In this document: piece after piece, positions 1 to 8,831 of the stretch
Layout of the letters: the number at the start of each line of letters is the position of its first letter
Numbering within the stretch: the stretch's first letter is position 1
Source: Mesorhizobium sp.
GTDB taxonomy: Bacteria; Pseudomonadota; Alphaproteobacteria; Rhizobiales; Rhizobiaceae
Reading direction: 5' to 3'
NCBI GenBank assembly: GCA_004017535.1
Contig: SAJS01000005.1
Location: 62,001 to 126,000, forward strand
DNA: 64,000 nt
Made by a program: the position numbers and the translations under genes
Notes under the pieces: model-generated
Database searches by the model: none
Told to the model about the DNA's origin: nothing
Seen by the model: the letters and a program-made list of their open reading frames with translations, nothing else

Positions 1-2
1 TC

Positions 3-1745
3 ACTTTGGTCGCCGGCCCGTATTTCTTCAAATGGGCGACGGATGCGCTGGCCCATGCCTCCAAGACCCCGCCGCCGCTGCCGGCCTTCCTGCTGGTGCC
101 GGTGGCGCTGGTCATCGCCTACAACGTGCTGCGCCTGGTCCAACTCGGCTTCAACCAGCTGCGCGACGCGCTGTTTGCCCGCGTCGGCCAATATGCGGTG
201 CGACAGCTCGCCTACCGCACGTTCGTCCACATGCACGAGCTGTCGCTGCGCTTCCATCTGGAGCGCCGCACCGGCGGCCTGTCGCGCATCATCGAGCGCG
301 GCACCAAGGGCATCGAGACGATTGTGCGCTTCATCATGCTGAACACGGCGCCGACCATCCTCGAATTCGCGCTGACGGCCGGCATCTTCGCCTTTACCTA
401 TGGCTGGAAATATGTCGCCGTGGTCGCCGTCACCGTCTGGCTCTATGTTTGGTTCACGGTCAAGGCCAGCGACTGGCGCATCTCGATCCGCCGCGACATG
501 AACGACAGCGACACCGACGCCAACACCAAGGCGATCGACTCGCTGCTCAACTTCGAGACGGTCAAATATTTCACCAATGAGCGCATGGAGGCCGAGCGTT
601 TCGACCGCTCCATGGCGCGCTACGAGATCGCCGCAACCAAGACCTGGACATCGCTCGGCTGGCTGAATTTCGGCCAGGGCCTCATTTTCGGTCTGGGCAC
701 CGTCATCGTCATGTGCATGTCGGCGCAGGAAGTGCAGGCCGGCACGCAGAGCGTCGGCGACTTCGTGTTCATCAACGCCATGCTGATCCAGCTTTCGGTG
801 CCCCTCAACTTCATCGGCTTCATCTACCGCGAGATCCGGCAGGGCCTGACCGACATCGAGCACATGTTCGACCTGCTCGACGTGCCCCAGGAGATCGTCG
901 ACAAGCCGGACGCGAAGCCGCTCAAGGTCGGCCCCGGCAAGGTCGAGTTCCGCGACGTGCATTTCTCCTATGATCCGAACCGCAAGATACTGAAAGGCGT
1001 CTCCTTCGAGGTGCCGGCCGGCAAGACGGTGGCGATCGTCGGCCCTTCGGGCGCCGGCAAGTCGACCATTTCCAGGCTTCTGTTCCGTTTCTACGACGTG
1101 CAGTCCGGCCAGGTGCTGATTGACGGCCAGGACATCCGCGACGTCACCCAGGAGAGCCTGCGCGCCGTGCTCGGCATGGTGCCGCAGGACACGGTGCTCT
1201 TCAACGACACCATCGCCTACAACATCCGCTACGGTCGCGTCGGTGCCAGCGAGGAGGAGGTGCGCAAGGCGGCCGAGCTTGCCCAGATCGGCCCGTTTAT
1301 CGACAAGCTGCCCGAAGGTTACAAGTCGATGGTCGGCGAGCGCGGCCTTAAACTGTCGGGCGGCGAGAAGCAGCGCGTGGCGATCGCCCGAACCATCCTC
1401 AAGGCACCGCCGATCCTGATGCTGGACGAGGCGACCTCGGCGCTGGACACCCAGACGGAGCAGGAGATCCAGGCGGCGCTGGACCTCGTCAGCAAGGGCC
1501 GCACCACCATCGTCATCGCCCACCGCCTGTCGACGGTGATCTCGGCCGACGAGATCATCGTGCTGAAGGACGGCCAGATCGCCGAGCGCGGCACGCATGC
1601 CGCACTTCTTGCCAAGCACGGCCTCTACGCCTCGATGTGGGATCGCCAGCGCGAGGCGACCGAAGCCGAAGAGCGTCTGCGCATCGCGCGGGAAAGCGAC
1701 GAGCTTGGCGTGGTCGTGCGCAGGAGGACGGCGGAGGTGAGCTAG
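3..1745 (+). CDS. ATM1-type ABC half-transporter (5' partial)
   Basis: Inner-membrane exporter subunit of the Atm1/HMT1 (ABCB7-like) type: one membrane domain fused to one nucleotide-binding domain, active as a homodimer. Bacterial relatives export glutathione-linked metals or sulfur compounds; that substrate is inferred. The frame is open to the left edge, so the N-terminus is missing. The ATPase domain shows Walker [10 protein letters not shown] (nt 1041-1067), signature LSGGEKQ (from 1353), Walker B ILMLDEATSALD (from 1413) and the switch-His segment IVIAHRLS. The protein ends with a short acidic/basic tail typical of the rhizobial family. It is followed by an inverted repeat pair rather than a co-directional gene, so it is probably the last gene of its unit. 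Confidence 0.92.
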   Translation, partial: TLVAGPYFFKWATDALAHASKTPPPLPAFLLVPVALVIAYNVLRLVQLGFNQLRDALFARVGQYAVRQLAYRTFVHMHELSLRFHLERRTGGLSRIIERGTKGIETIVRFIMLNTAPTILEFALTAGIFAFTYGWKYVAVVAVTVWLYVWFTVKASDWRISIRRDMNDSDTDANTKAIDSLLNFETVKYFTNERMEAERFDRSMARYEIAATKTWTSLGWLNFGQGLIFGLGTVIVMCMSAQEVQAGTQSVGDFVFINAMLIQLSVPLNFIGFIYREIRQGLTDIEHMFDLLDVPQEIVDKPDAKPLKVGPGKVEFRDVHFSYDPNRKILKGVSFEVPAGKTVAIVGPSGAGKSTISRLLFRFYDVQSGQVLIDGQDIRDVTQESLRAVLGMVPQDTVLFNDTIAYNIRYGRVGASEEEVRKAAELAQIGPFIDKLPEGYKSMVGERGLKLSGGEKQRVAIARTILKAPPILMLDEATSALDTQTEQEIQAALDLVSKGRTTIVIAHRLSTVISADEIIVLKDGQIAERGTHAALLAKHGLYASMWDRQREATEAEERLRIARESDELGVVVRRRTAEVS

Positions 1746-1757
1746 GCGCCACTTCCG

Positions 1758-1942
1758 CTTCTCCCCGTGTGGGAGAAGGTGGCCTCGCGAAGCGAGGTCG
1801 GATGAGGGGTGTTGGAAGGATCGCGGCGCGGCAAGACTAAGCGCTTGAAGCATTTATTCTTTTCTCGCCTCGTTCCGTCCAACACCCCTCATCCGTCTCG
1901 GCGCTGGCGCGCCGATCCACCTTCTCCCACAAGGGGAGAAGG
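1758..1942. repeat. inverted pair of rhizobial palindromic (RPE-like) repeats
   Basis: Two arms in opposite orientation, about 1758-1816 and 1881-1942. Each contains a CTTCTCCC/GGGAGAAG stem followed by GGTGG and CGGATGAGGGG. The same family recurs as one copy after gmk (35321-35371). The 1746-2039 interval holds nothing else that I can recognise. As RNA each arm folds into a hairpin, so it may protect the 3' end of the ABC transporter message; that role is inferred. Confidence 0.8.
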
Positions 1943-2039
1943 AAAGGGGAAAAATCCCCTTGACCTCAACCTATCTTGAGCTTGCAAACCGTCTCCGAGC
2001 CACCTGCCAGCCAACCTTCCAAATCGGAGACAGATCGAA

Positions 2040-2381
2040 ATGAGCACCAAAAATCACCGCACCGGCAGCGTGTTCCGGGTCGACAAATTCGTCGTGCCGA
2101 TCGAAGCGCGCGACGAAATCCTGAGCAAGGTCTTCATGACGCATGAATTGCTGCGCCAACAGGAAGGCTTCGTGCAGGATTTCCTGCTCGAGCAGTTCTC
2201 CGGCCCCGGCGAGTTCAACATCGTCACTATGGTCGAGTGGGAAAGCCAGGAAGCCGTCGACAGAGTGGTGCCGATCGTCAAGGCCGCCCACGAACGCATC
2301 GCCTTCAGCGCGCAGGAAACCATCGCGCGGCTCGGCGTCAAGGCCGACATCGCCAACTATCAGCGCGTGCCGGAGGTGTAA
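2040..2381 (+). CDS. antibiotic biosynthesis monooxygenase (ABM)-like small protein
   Basis: A 113-residue single-domain protein resembling the dimeric alpha-beta barrel ABM/YgiN superfamily: a beta strand with FRVDKFVVP, a helix with LRQQEGFVQDFLLEQ, and a strand with FNIVTMVEWES followed by a helix. Members are quinol or haem-related monooxygenases or simple ligand-binding dimers, so the reaction cannot be assigned. The ATG has a GGAGA Shine-Dalgarno 9 nt upstream (2026-2030). It is convergent with the SMP-30-like gene and overlaps its 3' end by 22 nt. No operon partner is visible. Confidence 0.75.
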   Translation: MSTKNHRTGSVFRVDKFVVPIEARDEILSKVFMTHELLRQQEGFVQDFLLEQFSGPGEFNIVTMVEWESQEAVDRVVPIVKAAHERIAFSAQETIARLGVKADIANYQRVPEV

Positions 2382-3250
2382 GAGGGCCATCCGGCTCCCG
2401 GCGCGGATACAGCGATGCTCAGCACCTGACCGGTGCGGGCGTCGCTCACCATGTTTTCGAAACCGCGCCATTCGGCGGCGAGGATGAACAGCGTCCTGCC
2501 ATCGGCTCCGCCTAGCATGCAAGCAAAGCAGCCGCGATCGACCTCGACGCGGTCGACCTTCTCGCCGCCTTCGCGCACCCTGACACAGTGCCGGTTCGGC
2601 ACGTCGGCATACCAGATGCAGCCATCGGCATCGATGCAGATGCCGTCGGGATAGTCGTTGCCGAGATCGGCCCATACACGCCGCTTGGAAAGGCTGCCGC
2701 CTTCGCCAATGTCGAAGGCAGTCAGCCGCCTGGCATGGGATTCGGCGACGATCAGCGTCCGGTTGTCCGGCGTCACCGCCATGCCGTTGGCGAAGGCAAT
2801 GCCGTCGGCCACCTGCCGCACCGCGCCGTCCGGCGTGATCAGCACGATGGTGCCCGGTCCGAAATGCTCGCCCGGCGCCGTCGCCGGCCCGCCGCCATTG
2901 ACATAGATATTGCCGCGCCCGTCGACCACGATTTCATTCCAGGGGCTCTTCGACAGACCTCGCAGATCGGCATGCCCGACGAGCGTCCCGTCCGCTTCCC
3001 GCCGGAGCAGAACGCCTTCCCGGCCGGAAACCACCAGGAGCTGCCCGTCTGGCAGCCAGTCGATCGAATAGGGCACGACGGCCGGCACTGTGAGCATGAC
3101 CTCGCTCTTGCCACCTTCGTCTATGGCGACGACCTCGCCGGTGCCCCAGTTGCAGAGCCAGAGCCGGCCATCATGCCAGCGCGGTGACTCGCCGAAGGCA
3201 AGGCCCTCGGTGATGATATTGGCCTTCCTGACGCTGCTCGATGACGACAT
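2360..3250 (-). CDS. SMP-30/gluconolactonase-like protein
   Basis: A 296-residue six-bladed beta-propeller of the SMP-30/gluconolactonase/LRE family, which hydrolyses sugar lactones using one divalent metal. All expected ligands are present: Glu21 (FGESPRW), Asn105 (SPWNEIV), Asn155 (FANGMAVTPD) and Asp202 (YPDGICIDADG). There is no signal peptide, so it is probably cytoplasmic. No sugar-catabolic neighbour identifies the lactone. Its stop codon lies inside the end of the convergent ABM-like gene. Confidence 0.85.
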   Translation of the reverse strand: MSSSSSVRKANIITEGLAFGESPRWHDGRLWLCNWGTGEVVAIDEGGKSEVMLTVPAVVPYSIDWLPDGQLLVVSGREGVLLRREADGTLVGHADLRGLSKSPWNEIVVDGRGNIYVNGGGPATAPGEHFGPGTIVLITPDGAVRQVADGIAFANGMAVTPDNRTLIVAESHARRLTAFDIGEGGSLSKRRVWADLGNDYPDGICIDADGCIWYADVPNRHCVRVREGGEKVDRVEVDRGCFACMLGGADGRTLFILAAEWRGFENMVSDARTGQVLSIAVSAPGAGWPSYTSGTR

Positions 3251-3461
3251 TGGCTGGCTCCTGGTTGGAACTTTCCTACCAAGGACGTACGACTGGACTC
3301 CTTTCCGACAATGCTAGAAGGCATCGTTGCATTCCTTCGCGCTCCCTCTGTCCCGCCGGCGTCTACAATGATCGGGATCACGCTGGATATTGTTGCGTTG
3401 CGGGGAGGGGGGCTTTCGGCTATTGAGGCGCAACCTGAAACAGGGACCGCCCCCAAGCCCT

Positions 3462-4160
3462 ATGACGCTTCTCGACTCGGTCAAGAATACGTTCGTTCCG
3501 ATTCATCGCGAAGGCTATCCCTTCATCGCTGCCTTCGCTGCGGCGACGCTGTTTCTCGGCTATTTCTCCTCGGTCCTGTTCTGGATCGGGCTGATCCTCA
3601 CCGCCTGGTGCATCTATTTCTATCGCGATCCCGAGCGCGTCACCCCGGTCGACGACCGGCTGGTCGTGAGCCCGGCCGATGGCGTGATCTCGGCGGTCGG
3701 CCCCGCCGTGCCGCCGAGCGAGCTTGGCCTGGGCTCCGGCGAGATGACCCGCATCTCGGTATTCATGAACGTGTTTTCCTGCCACATCAACCGCGCTCCG
3801 GTGCGCGGTCGGATCACGCGCATCGAGCATAAGCCCGGCAAATTCCTCAATGCCGAGCTCGACAAGGCAAGCACCGAGAACGAGCGCAACGGCTTGGTCA
3901 TCGACAGTCCCAACGGCACCATCGCTGCCGTCCAGATCGCCGGGCTGGTGGCGCGTCGCATCGTCTGCTGGGCCGAGGCCGGCGGCTCGATCGCCATCGG
4001 CGAGCGTTTCGGCCTGATCCGCTTCGGCTCGCGCGTCGACGTCTTCCTGCCGTCAGGCGCCGTGCCGCGCGTCGCGGTCGGCCAGACGGCTGTGGGCGGC
4101 GAGACCGTGCTTGCCGAATTCGGCGGCACGGCGGTCACGCCCCTGGTCAGGGTGTCCTGA
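3462..4160 (+). CDS. psd: phosphatidylserine decarboxylase proenzyme
   Basis: Converts phosphatidylserine to phosphatidylethanolamine at the inner membrane, the step after PssA. The proenzyme cleaves itself to form a pyruvoyl prosthetic group. Here the processing site is Gly189-Ser190 in RFGSRVDVF, the FGS form of the short (about 230-residue) type. The ATG at 3462 begins MTLLDSV, as expected for the family; an upstream in-frame start at 3390 would add 24 residues unlike any Psd. Two membrane segments lie near residues 15-45. pssA follows 3 nt after the stop, so the two are co-transcribed. Confidence 0.96.
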   Translation: MTLLDSVKNTFVPIHREGYPFIAAFAAATLFLGYFSSVLFWIGLILTAWCIYFYRDPERVTPVDDRLVVSPADGVISAVGPAVPPSELGLGSGEMTRISVFMNVFSCHINRAPVRGRITRIEHKPGKFLNAELDKASTENERNGLVIDSPNGTIAAVQIAGLVARRIVCWAEAGGSIAIGERFGLIRFGSRVDVFLPSGAVPRVAVGQTAVGGETVLAEFGGTAVTPLVRVS

Positions 4161-4163
4161 GCG

Positions 4164-4979
4164 TTGGGCGCGCCGTTCAAGAAATTCGAGGCCCATGCCA
4201 GCGGCGGTCCGCGCATCCGCGAGATCCCGATGCGCATGGTGCTGCCCAACCTGGTGACGGTGCTTGCCATCTGCGCCGGCCTTTCCGGCATCCGTTTCGC
4301 CTTCGAGAACCGTTTCGAGATCGCGGTGGTCATGGTGCTGCTTGCCGCCTTCCTCGACGGCATCGACGGGCGGCTGGCGCGTATGCTGAAGGCCACCTCG
4401 AAATTCGGCGCGCAGATGGATTCGCTGGCCGACATCGTCAATTTCGGCGTCGCGCCGGCCTTGGTTCTCTATGCCTTCCTGCTCGACCGCGCCGGGTCGC
4501 CGGGCTGGATCGCAGCACTTCTCTTCACCATCGCCTGCGGCATGCGGCTCGCCCGCTTCAACGTGCTGGCCGACGACACCGACCAGCCTGCATGGCAGAC
4601 CGAATATTTCGTCGGCGTGCCGGCCCCGGCGGGCGCTGTGCTGGTCATGCTGCCGCTCTATCTTTATTTTCTGCGGCTCGGGCTGGAGCCGTCCCGGCCG
4701 GCCGCCTTCATCGCCACGGGCTTCACCGTGCTCATCGCTTTCCTTCTGGTGAGCCGCCTGCCGGTCTATTCGGGCAAGAGCGTCAAGGTGCCGGGCGACA
4801 GGGTGCTGCCGGTCATCCTGGGCGTGGTGCTCTACATCCTCTTGCTGATGACCTATCCCTGGTACACGCTGACGGCCTCGGTCGCGGGATATCTGCTCTT
4901 CCTGCCGTTCTCGGTGCGCGCCTATTCGAAGCGGGCCATGCGCGAAGGCGAGAAGGTGCCGCCTTCGGATATCGGGTAG
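4164..4979 (+). CDS. pssA: CDP-diacylglycerol-serine O-phosphatidyltransferase
   Basis: Makes phosphatidylserine from CDP-diacylglycerol and serine, feeding Psd just upstream. It is an integral membrane enzyme of 271 residues with about eight helices. The CDP-alcohol phosphotransferase signature DG-x2-AR-x8-G-x3-D-x3-D is exact at residues 68-90 (Asp68 to Asp90). The start is TTG at 4164, three nucleotides after the psd stop, which implies translational coupling. The gene ends 10 nt before the convergent Aas-like gene; a short GC palindrome (4978-4990) separates them. Confidence 0.96.
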   Translation: MGAPFKKFEAHASGGPRIREIPMRMVLPNLVTVLAICAGLSGIRFAFENRFEIAVVMVLLAAFLDGIDGRLARMLKATSKFGAQMDSLADIVNFGVAPALVLYAFLLDRAGSPGWIAALLFTIACGMRLARFNVLADDTDQPAWQTEYFVGVPAPAGAVLVMLPLYLYFLRLGLEPSRPAAFIATGFTVLIAFLLVSRLPVYSGKSVKVPGDRVLPVILGVVLYILLLMTYPWYTLTASVAGYLLFLPFSVRAYSKRAMREGEKVPPSDIG

Positions 4980-4988
4980 CGCGGCGCG

Positions 4989-7211
4989 CTAAGCCGCCAC
5001 GCCCAGTCCCAACCGATCGATCGCCAGCTTGCGGGCAGAGACGTAATCCGTCTTGCCCGAGCCCAGCACCGGGATCTCTTCCACCTTGATGATGTCGTTG
5101 GGCACCATCAATTCGGTGGCACCCGCCTTCTTGCCGAACTGCCGCAGTTCCTCGGCATTGGCGTCGTCGGCGGTGGTGACCAGCACGATACGCTCGCCGC
5201 GCCTTTTGTCGGGCACCGCCACCGCCGCGTGGCGCTCTTCCGGCCACAGCGACTGCACCAGCATCTCGACGGCGCCCAGCGACACCATCTCGCCGGCGAT
5301 CTTGGCGAAGCGCTTTGCCCGGCCGCGGATGGTGATGAAGCCCTCGCGGTCGATCGAGACGATGTCGCCCGTGTCGTGCCAGCCTTCCAGCGGCTGCAAT
5401 TCGCCGGGCCGATCGGCGCTCATATAGCCCATCATCATGTTCGGCCCGTCGAGCCACAGCCGGCCACCCTCGGTGATGCCTTCGACAGGCTCCAGCTTCA
5501 TGCGGATGGCCGGCAGCGGCCGGCCGACCGTGCCGTCGCGGCTGTGGATTGCGGTGTTCACCGCCACCACGGGCGCGGCCTCGGTCAGCCCGAAACCTTC
5601 GACGATCGAGGCCTGGAAGCGGTCGCGGTAGGTGCGCCGCGTCTCCGGCTTCACTGCCTCGGCGCCGGCCACGACGAAGCGCAGGCTGGAGAAGTCGCCG
5701 TCCTTGGCGGTGCGCGCATAATTGGCGAGGAAGGTGTCGGTGCCGAACATGACGGTCGGCTTCACCTTGCGCGCGATCTCGGGGATGATCTTGTAGTGCA
5801 GTGGCGAGGGGTAAAGGAACAGCTTTATGCCCAACACCAGCGGCAGGATGGTGCCCCCGGTGAGCCCGAAGGAATGGAACGCCGGCAGCACGTTGAGCAA
5901 GGTGTCGGCCGGCGAGACGGAGACGCGCGCCTCGGCCTGCATGACATTGGCAAGCAGGCTGCGGTTTGACAGCACCACCGCCTTCGGCGTGCCTTCCGAG
6001 CCGGAAGTGAACAGGATGACGGCGGGCTTCGAGGCTTGCTGCCGCTGCAGCGGAAAGCGCCACAAAAGCGCTCCGGCGACCTTGTCCAGCATCGTCACGC
6101 CGGCGCGTACGTCTTCCAGCCACAGCATCTTGGCGCCGCCTGCCTCGACCGCGGCAATGATGTCGTCGATGCCGGCCTTTTCGACGAAGGCGCGGGATGA
6201 CACCACGGTGCGGATGACTGCGGTGCGGATCGCGGCGGTCACGCTTGCCGGGCCGGCGGTGTAGTTGATCATCGCCGCAACGCGGCTCGCCGAGATCAGG
6301 CCGACGAAGGTGAGCACCACGCCATTGGCGTTCGGCAAGAGCACGCCGACCGCTTCGCCGGGCGCCGTCACCGCCTCGAAACGGCGGCCGAGCACGCGCG
6401 CGCCGATGAACATCTTGCGATAGCTGAGCGAACCGGAAATCACGTCCTCGATGATCGGGTGCGATGGGCCGACGCGATCGCCGGCGTCGCGCATGGCGAG
6501 GAACAGCCCGCGGTCGAGATTGGTGCCGTAGAGCCGCGCCTCGGCGAAACGGTCGAACAGCGCGTTGGTGTTGGAGGCCATGTCGGGGTTGCGCGCCACC
6601 AGCTCGGCGATGGTCATCGGCTCCAGCACGCTCACCGAAAGCCGCGGGAACCAGTGGCGGGGCGCTTTCTCCTTCGGCGTCAGCGACACCGGCAGGTCGC
6701 GCGTCCCCGCAACGAAGATCGGCACGATGCGGGCGTCGGCCTGCGTCGCGACGCGGGTGATCGCGCGAAACAGCCGGAACGATTTGACATCAGGCTCGAC
6801 ATTGTCCGGCAGGTAGACGGCTAGGCGCCCCTTGCCCTTCAGCACGCGCACCAGCCGCCGGCTGACGAAGACATGCTCGGCATTGAAGGCGATGGTGCGG
6901 CCAAGCTCGCGCCACGGCTCCAGCCATGGCGAGCGCGCCGAGGCCTCGTCGAGAATATGCAGCGTGTCGTCGGGAAGCAGCGACAGCATCAGCGCCGGCT
7001 CGATGCGCGACTGGTGCGAGATCACGTAAATGACAGGCGTGTTGGCGCTTCGGGCAATGCGAATGCGGCTGTCGGCGATGCGATAGGCGAGCTTGAACGG
7101 CACATAGAGCAGCGCCTGGGTGACGCGCAGGTCGAGCCGGAACCGCTCGATCACCGCTATCAGCAGCCAGGCAAAGACAAGGCCCGCCAGCAGCGCCAGG
7201 GTCAGGATCAT
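4989..7211 (-). CDS. fused PlsC-type acyltransferase and acyl-ACP/CoA synthetase (Aas-like)
   Basis: A 740-residue bifunctional membrane protein. An N-terminal helix is followed by a PlsC-type acyltransferase domain and then an AMP-forming acyl synthetase. This is the domain pair of E. coli Aas, which re-acylates lysophosphatidylethanolamine; the lipid link fits the adjacent psd-pssA. Synthetase motifs are TSGSEGTPK (near residue 400), GFGLTEAAP, WHDTGD and the C-terminal LGSGKTD lysine. The acyltransferase box reads His66-x4-Glu71 rather than the usual His-x4-Asp. The ATG at 7211 (MILTLALL) was chosen; upstream in-frame sequence does not look coding. Confidence 0.9.
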   Translation of the reverse strand: MILTLALLAGLVFAWLLIAVIERFRLDLRVTQALLYVPFKLAYRIADSRIRIARSANTPVIYVISHQSRIEPALMLSLLPDDTLHILDEASARSPWLEPWRELGRTIAFNAEHVFVSRRLVRVLKGKGRLAVYLPDNVEPDVKSFRLFRAITRVATQADARIVPIFVAGTRDLPVSLTPKEKAPRHWFPRLSVSVLEPMTIAELVARNPDMASNTNALFDRFAEARLYGTNLDRGLFLAMRDAGDRVGPSHPIIEDVISGSLSYRKMFIGARVLGRRFEAVTAPGEAVGVLLPNANGVVLTFVGLISASRVAAMINYTAGPASVTAAIRTAVIRTVVSSRAFVEKAGIDDIIAAVEAGGAKMLWLEDVRAGVTMLDKVAGALLWRFPLQRQQASKPAVILFTSGSEGTPKAVVLSNRSLLANVMQAEARVSVSPADTLLNVLPAFHSFGLTGGTILPLVLGIKLFLYPSPLHYKIIPEIARKVKPTVMFGTDTFLANYARTAKDGDFSSLRFVVAGAEAVKPETRRTYRDRFQASIVEGFGLTEAAPVVAVNTAIHSRDGTVGRPLPAIRMKLEPVEGITEGGRLWLDGPNMMMGYMSADRPGELQPLEGWHDTGDIVSIDREGFITIRGRAKRFAKIAGEMVSLGAVEMLVQSLWPEERHAAVAVPDKRRGERIVLVTTADDANAEELRQFGKKAGATELMVPNDIIKVEEIPVLGSGKTDYVSARKLAIDRLGLGVAA

Positions 7212-7337
7212 GCCGCTCTCTCCCAGTCTCCTCCAGGGCGCGGCTCTTGAGCGGCCGCTTCGGTGGCAGAGGGTAACGGAAGCGCGGGCAAGGTCAATGC
7301 GGGCTGAAGCAGTGCCTCGATCCCACTTGAAGAACTT

Positions 7338-7363
7338 CGACACATGTCGCAAATAAAGCGACA
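7338..7363. promoter_or_regulatory. probable operator of the Xre/RES toxin-antitoxin operon
   Basis: Three alternating half-sites: CGACA (7338-7342), TGTCG (7345-7349) and CGACA (7359-7363). The pair TGTCGC-N7-GCGACA is a perfect dyad, and the two same-strand CGACA copies are 21 bp apart, two helical turns. A possible -35 TTGAAG (7327-7332) lies just upstream, so binding would block the promoter. Autoregulation by the antitoxin is known for this family; the site itself is inferred. Confidence 0.6.
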
Positions 7364-7382
7364 CGTGACGGAGAAGCAAAAG

Positions 7383-7868
7383 ATGGCTAGTTTCCCGGCG
7401 GGATTTGCTGAAGCACCACACATGGACCCGGAGTTCGAGCGGCTGGTCGACCTGTTCGGTGGGCCGAAGGTTCTTGGATCCTCGGTATCCAACCCGCTCG
7501 AGGCGCATGAAATGATCCTGCATGGAATTCCTAGCCAAGCCTTGGAAAGCCTCGTCAGGCAACTGACCGTCATCGAAGCGGATGCTTTCGAGGCGGCATT
7601 CGGCATGAGCGAGCGGACATTTCAGCGGCACAAATCGGATCACTCCAGGACGCTCAATCGCGAGCAGGGCTCAAGGACCTGGAATTTTGCCAGGGTTCTC
7701 ACCAAGGCCACGTCCGTTCTTGGTACTCAGGAAGCGGCCGAGAAATGGATGATCGAGCCCGCCATGGGCTTGGACAACCGGCGCCCGATCGATCTCCTGG
7801 CCACGGCGGCGGGCACTATCCTTGTCCAGGAATTCCTCGAACGGCTTGATTATGGTGTCTACGCGTGA
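7383..7868 (+). CDS. Xre/MbcA/ParS-type antitoxin
   Basis: A 161-residue antitoxin of the Xre/MbcA/ParS family (DUF2384-containing). The N-terminal part carries a helix-turn-helix (MSERTFQRHKSD) for DNA binding, and the C-terminal half (NFARVLTKATSVLGTQEAAEKWM ... GLDNRRPIDLLAT) is the toxin-binding DUF2384 domain, with the conserved LDNRRPIDLL segment. The ATG at 7383 has GGAG at suitable spacing; an ATG at 7344 lies inside the operator dyad and lacks one. The stop overlaps the toxin start as GTGA, so the two are translationally coupled. It should neutralise the RES toxin and repress its own operon. Confidence 0.88.
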   Translation: MASFPAGFAEAPHMDPEFERLVDLFGGPKVLGSSVSNPLEAHEMILHGIPSQALESLVRQLTVIEADAFEAAFGMSERTFQRHKSDHSRTLNREQGSRTWNFARVLTKATSVLGTQEAAEKWMIEPAMGLDNRRPIDLLATAAGTILVQEFLERLDYGVYA

Positions 7869-8371
7869 CGCCTTTGCCGGGTTCTCTTGGGACGGGAGAA
7901 GTCCTCGGCTGGAGACTTGATCACAAACGCTTCCAGGCCACCTGGGACAGCGGCGAGGGAGCCTTCAAGCTTGGAGGAAGGTGGAACAGCAAAGGCGTCA
8001 GGGCCGTCTATGCATCCATTGACCCTTCGACCGCCATTCTCGAGGTGGCTGTACACAAAGGATTTCGCACACTCGATACAGTCCGCCACGTGCTGACCGC
8101 ATTCGAGATCGCCGATCCTTCGAAAATTCATGTTGTGGAAATTGACGATATTCCAAACGCGAACTGGCTTCGGCCAGGCATTCCAAGCGCGGGGCAGCAA
8201 CAGTTTGGCGCCGGTCTGCTGGCGGAGCATCCGTTGTTTCTGATTCCGAGCGCCGTGTCCCAGCACAGCTGGAACCTGGTGCTCGATCCCGTCCGTGGGA
8301 GCGGCCTTTACAAGCCGCACCTGCAGGAGGATTTCGCGCTGGATACCAGGCTTCATCCTCCCGCGAGATAG
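7865..8371 (+). CDS. RES-domain toxin
   Basis: A 168-residue RES-domain protein, the toxin partner of Xre/MbcA/ParS antitoxins. Characterised RES toxins either degrade NAD+ (MbcT, Res) or ADP-ribosylate targets (ParT). The family's Arg, Tyr and Glu/Ser residues are visible in GRWNSKGVRAVYAS and DPSTAILEVAVH. The start is GTG within a GTGA overlap with the antitoxin stop. The frame is complete, so the toxin is probably active. The gene converges on a tautomerase gene 31 nt away. Which of the two biochemical activities applies cannot be told from sequence. Confidence 0.87.
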   Translation: MTPLPGSLGTGEVLGWRLDHKRFQATWDSGEGAFKLGGRWNSKGVRAVYASIDPSTAILEVAVHKGFRTLDTVRHVLTAFEIADPSKIHVVEIDDIPNANWLRPGIPSAGQQQFGAGLLAEHPLFLIPSAVSQHSWNLVLDPVRGSGLYKPHLQEDFALDTRLHPPAR

Positions 8372-8402
8372 CGTACCGTCCGGGCGGAGGAGCAAAACAC
8401 TC

Positions 8403-8810
8403 TCACGCCGCCTTCAATCTTCCGCTGATGAAGCGGAATTCCTGGGTTTTGCCGCCAAAACCATAGGCCGCAGCCGGCACTTCGTGCACGAAAGCGTAGC
8501 TTTCCTCATGCACCCCGCCGAGCAGCCGGCCAAAAGCCTCGAAGATCGCCTTCAGATAGGCCTCCAACTCCAGCTTGGTGTTGGTGCCGTCGACCACCTT
8601 GATATCCAGCCAGAACGTGTTGGTGCCGTGCTCGGCCAGCGACTTGCCGCCGGCGAACCAGTGCTGCGGATCTATGTAGTTGACGGCGACCGCGGTGATC
8701 GTCGGATCCTTGCGCAGCTCTTTGGCGGTGATTTCGGTGATGTCCTTGGCGATGGCGGCGGACAGCTTGGCGTCGGGCCTGCCGGTGACGCTGATATTGA
8801 TGATCGGCAT
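8403..8810 (-). CDS. tautomerase-family (4-oxalocrotonate tautomerase-like) protein
   Basis: A 135-residue tautomerase-superfamily protein. Translation from ATG 8810 gives MPIINISV, exposing the catalytic N-terminal proline after methionine removal; an upstream start would bury it and is rejected. GGAGAG precedes the ATG. The length suggests a longer MIF/4-OT variant rather than the 62-residue 4-OT. Its substrate is unknown, since no aromatic-degradation genes adjoin. It is divergent from the LysR gene at 8919, which is the likely regulator. Confidence 0.85.
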   Translation of the reverse strand: MPIINISVTGRPDAKLSAAIAKDITEITAKELRKDPTITAVAVNYIDPQHWFAGGKSLAEHGTNTFWLDIKVVDGTNTKLELEAYLKAIFEAFGRLLGGVHEESYAFVHEVPAAAYGFGGKTQEFRFISGRLKAA

Positions 8811-8831
8811 TTTTCTCTCCTTGGGTGGGCG

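Noticed and set aside
7212..7643. N-terminal extension of the Aas-like protein to 7643
   Set aside because: It would run through the toxin-antitoxin operator and antitoxin gene; the internal ATG at 7211 starts a normal membrane helix.
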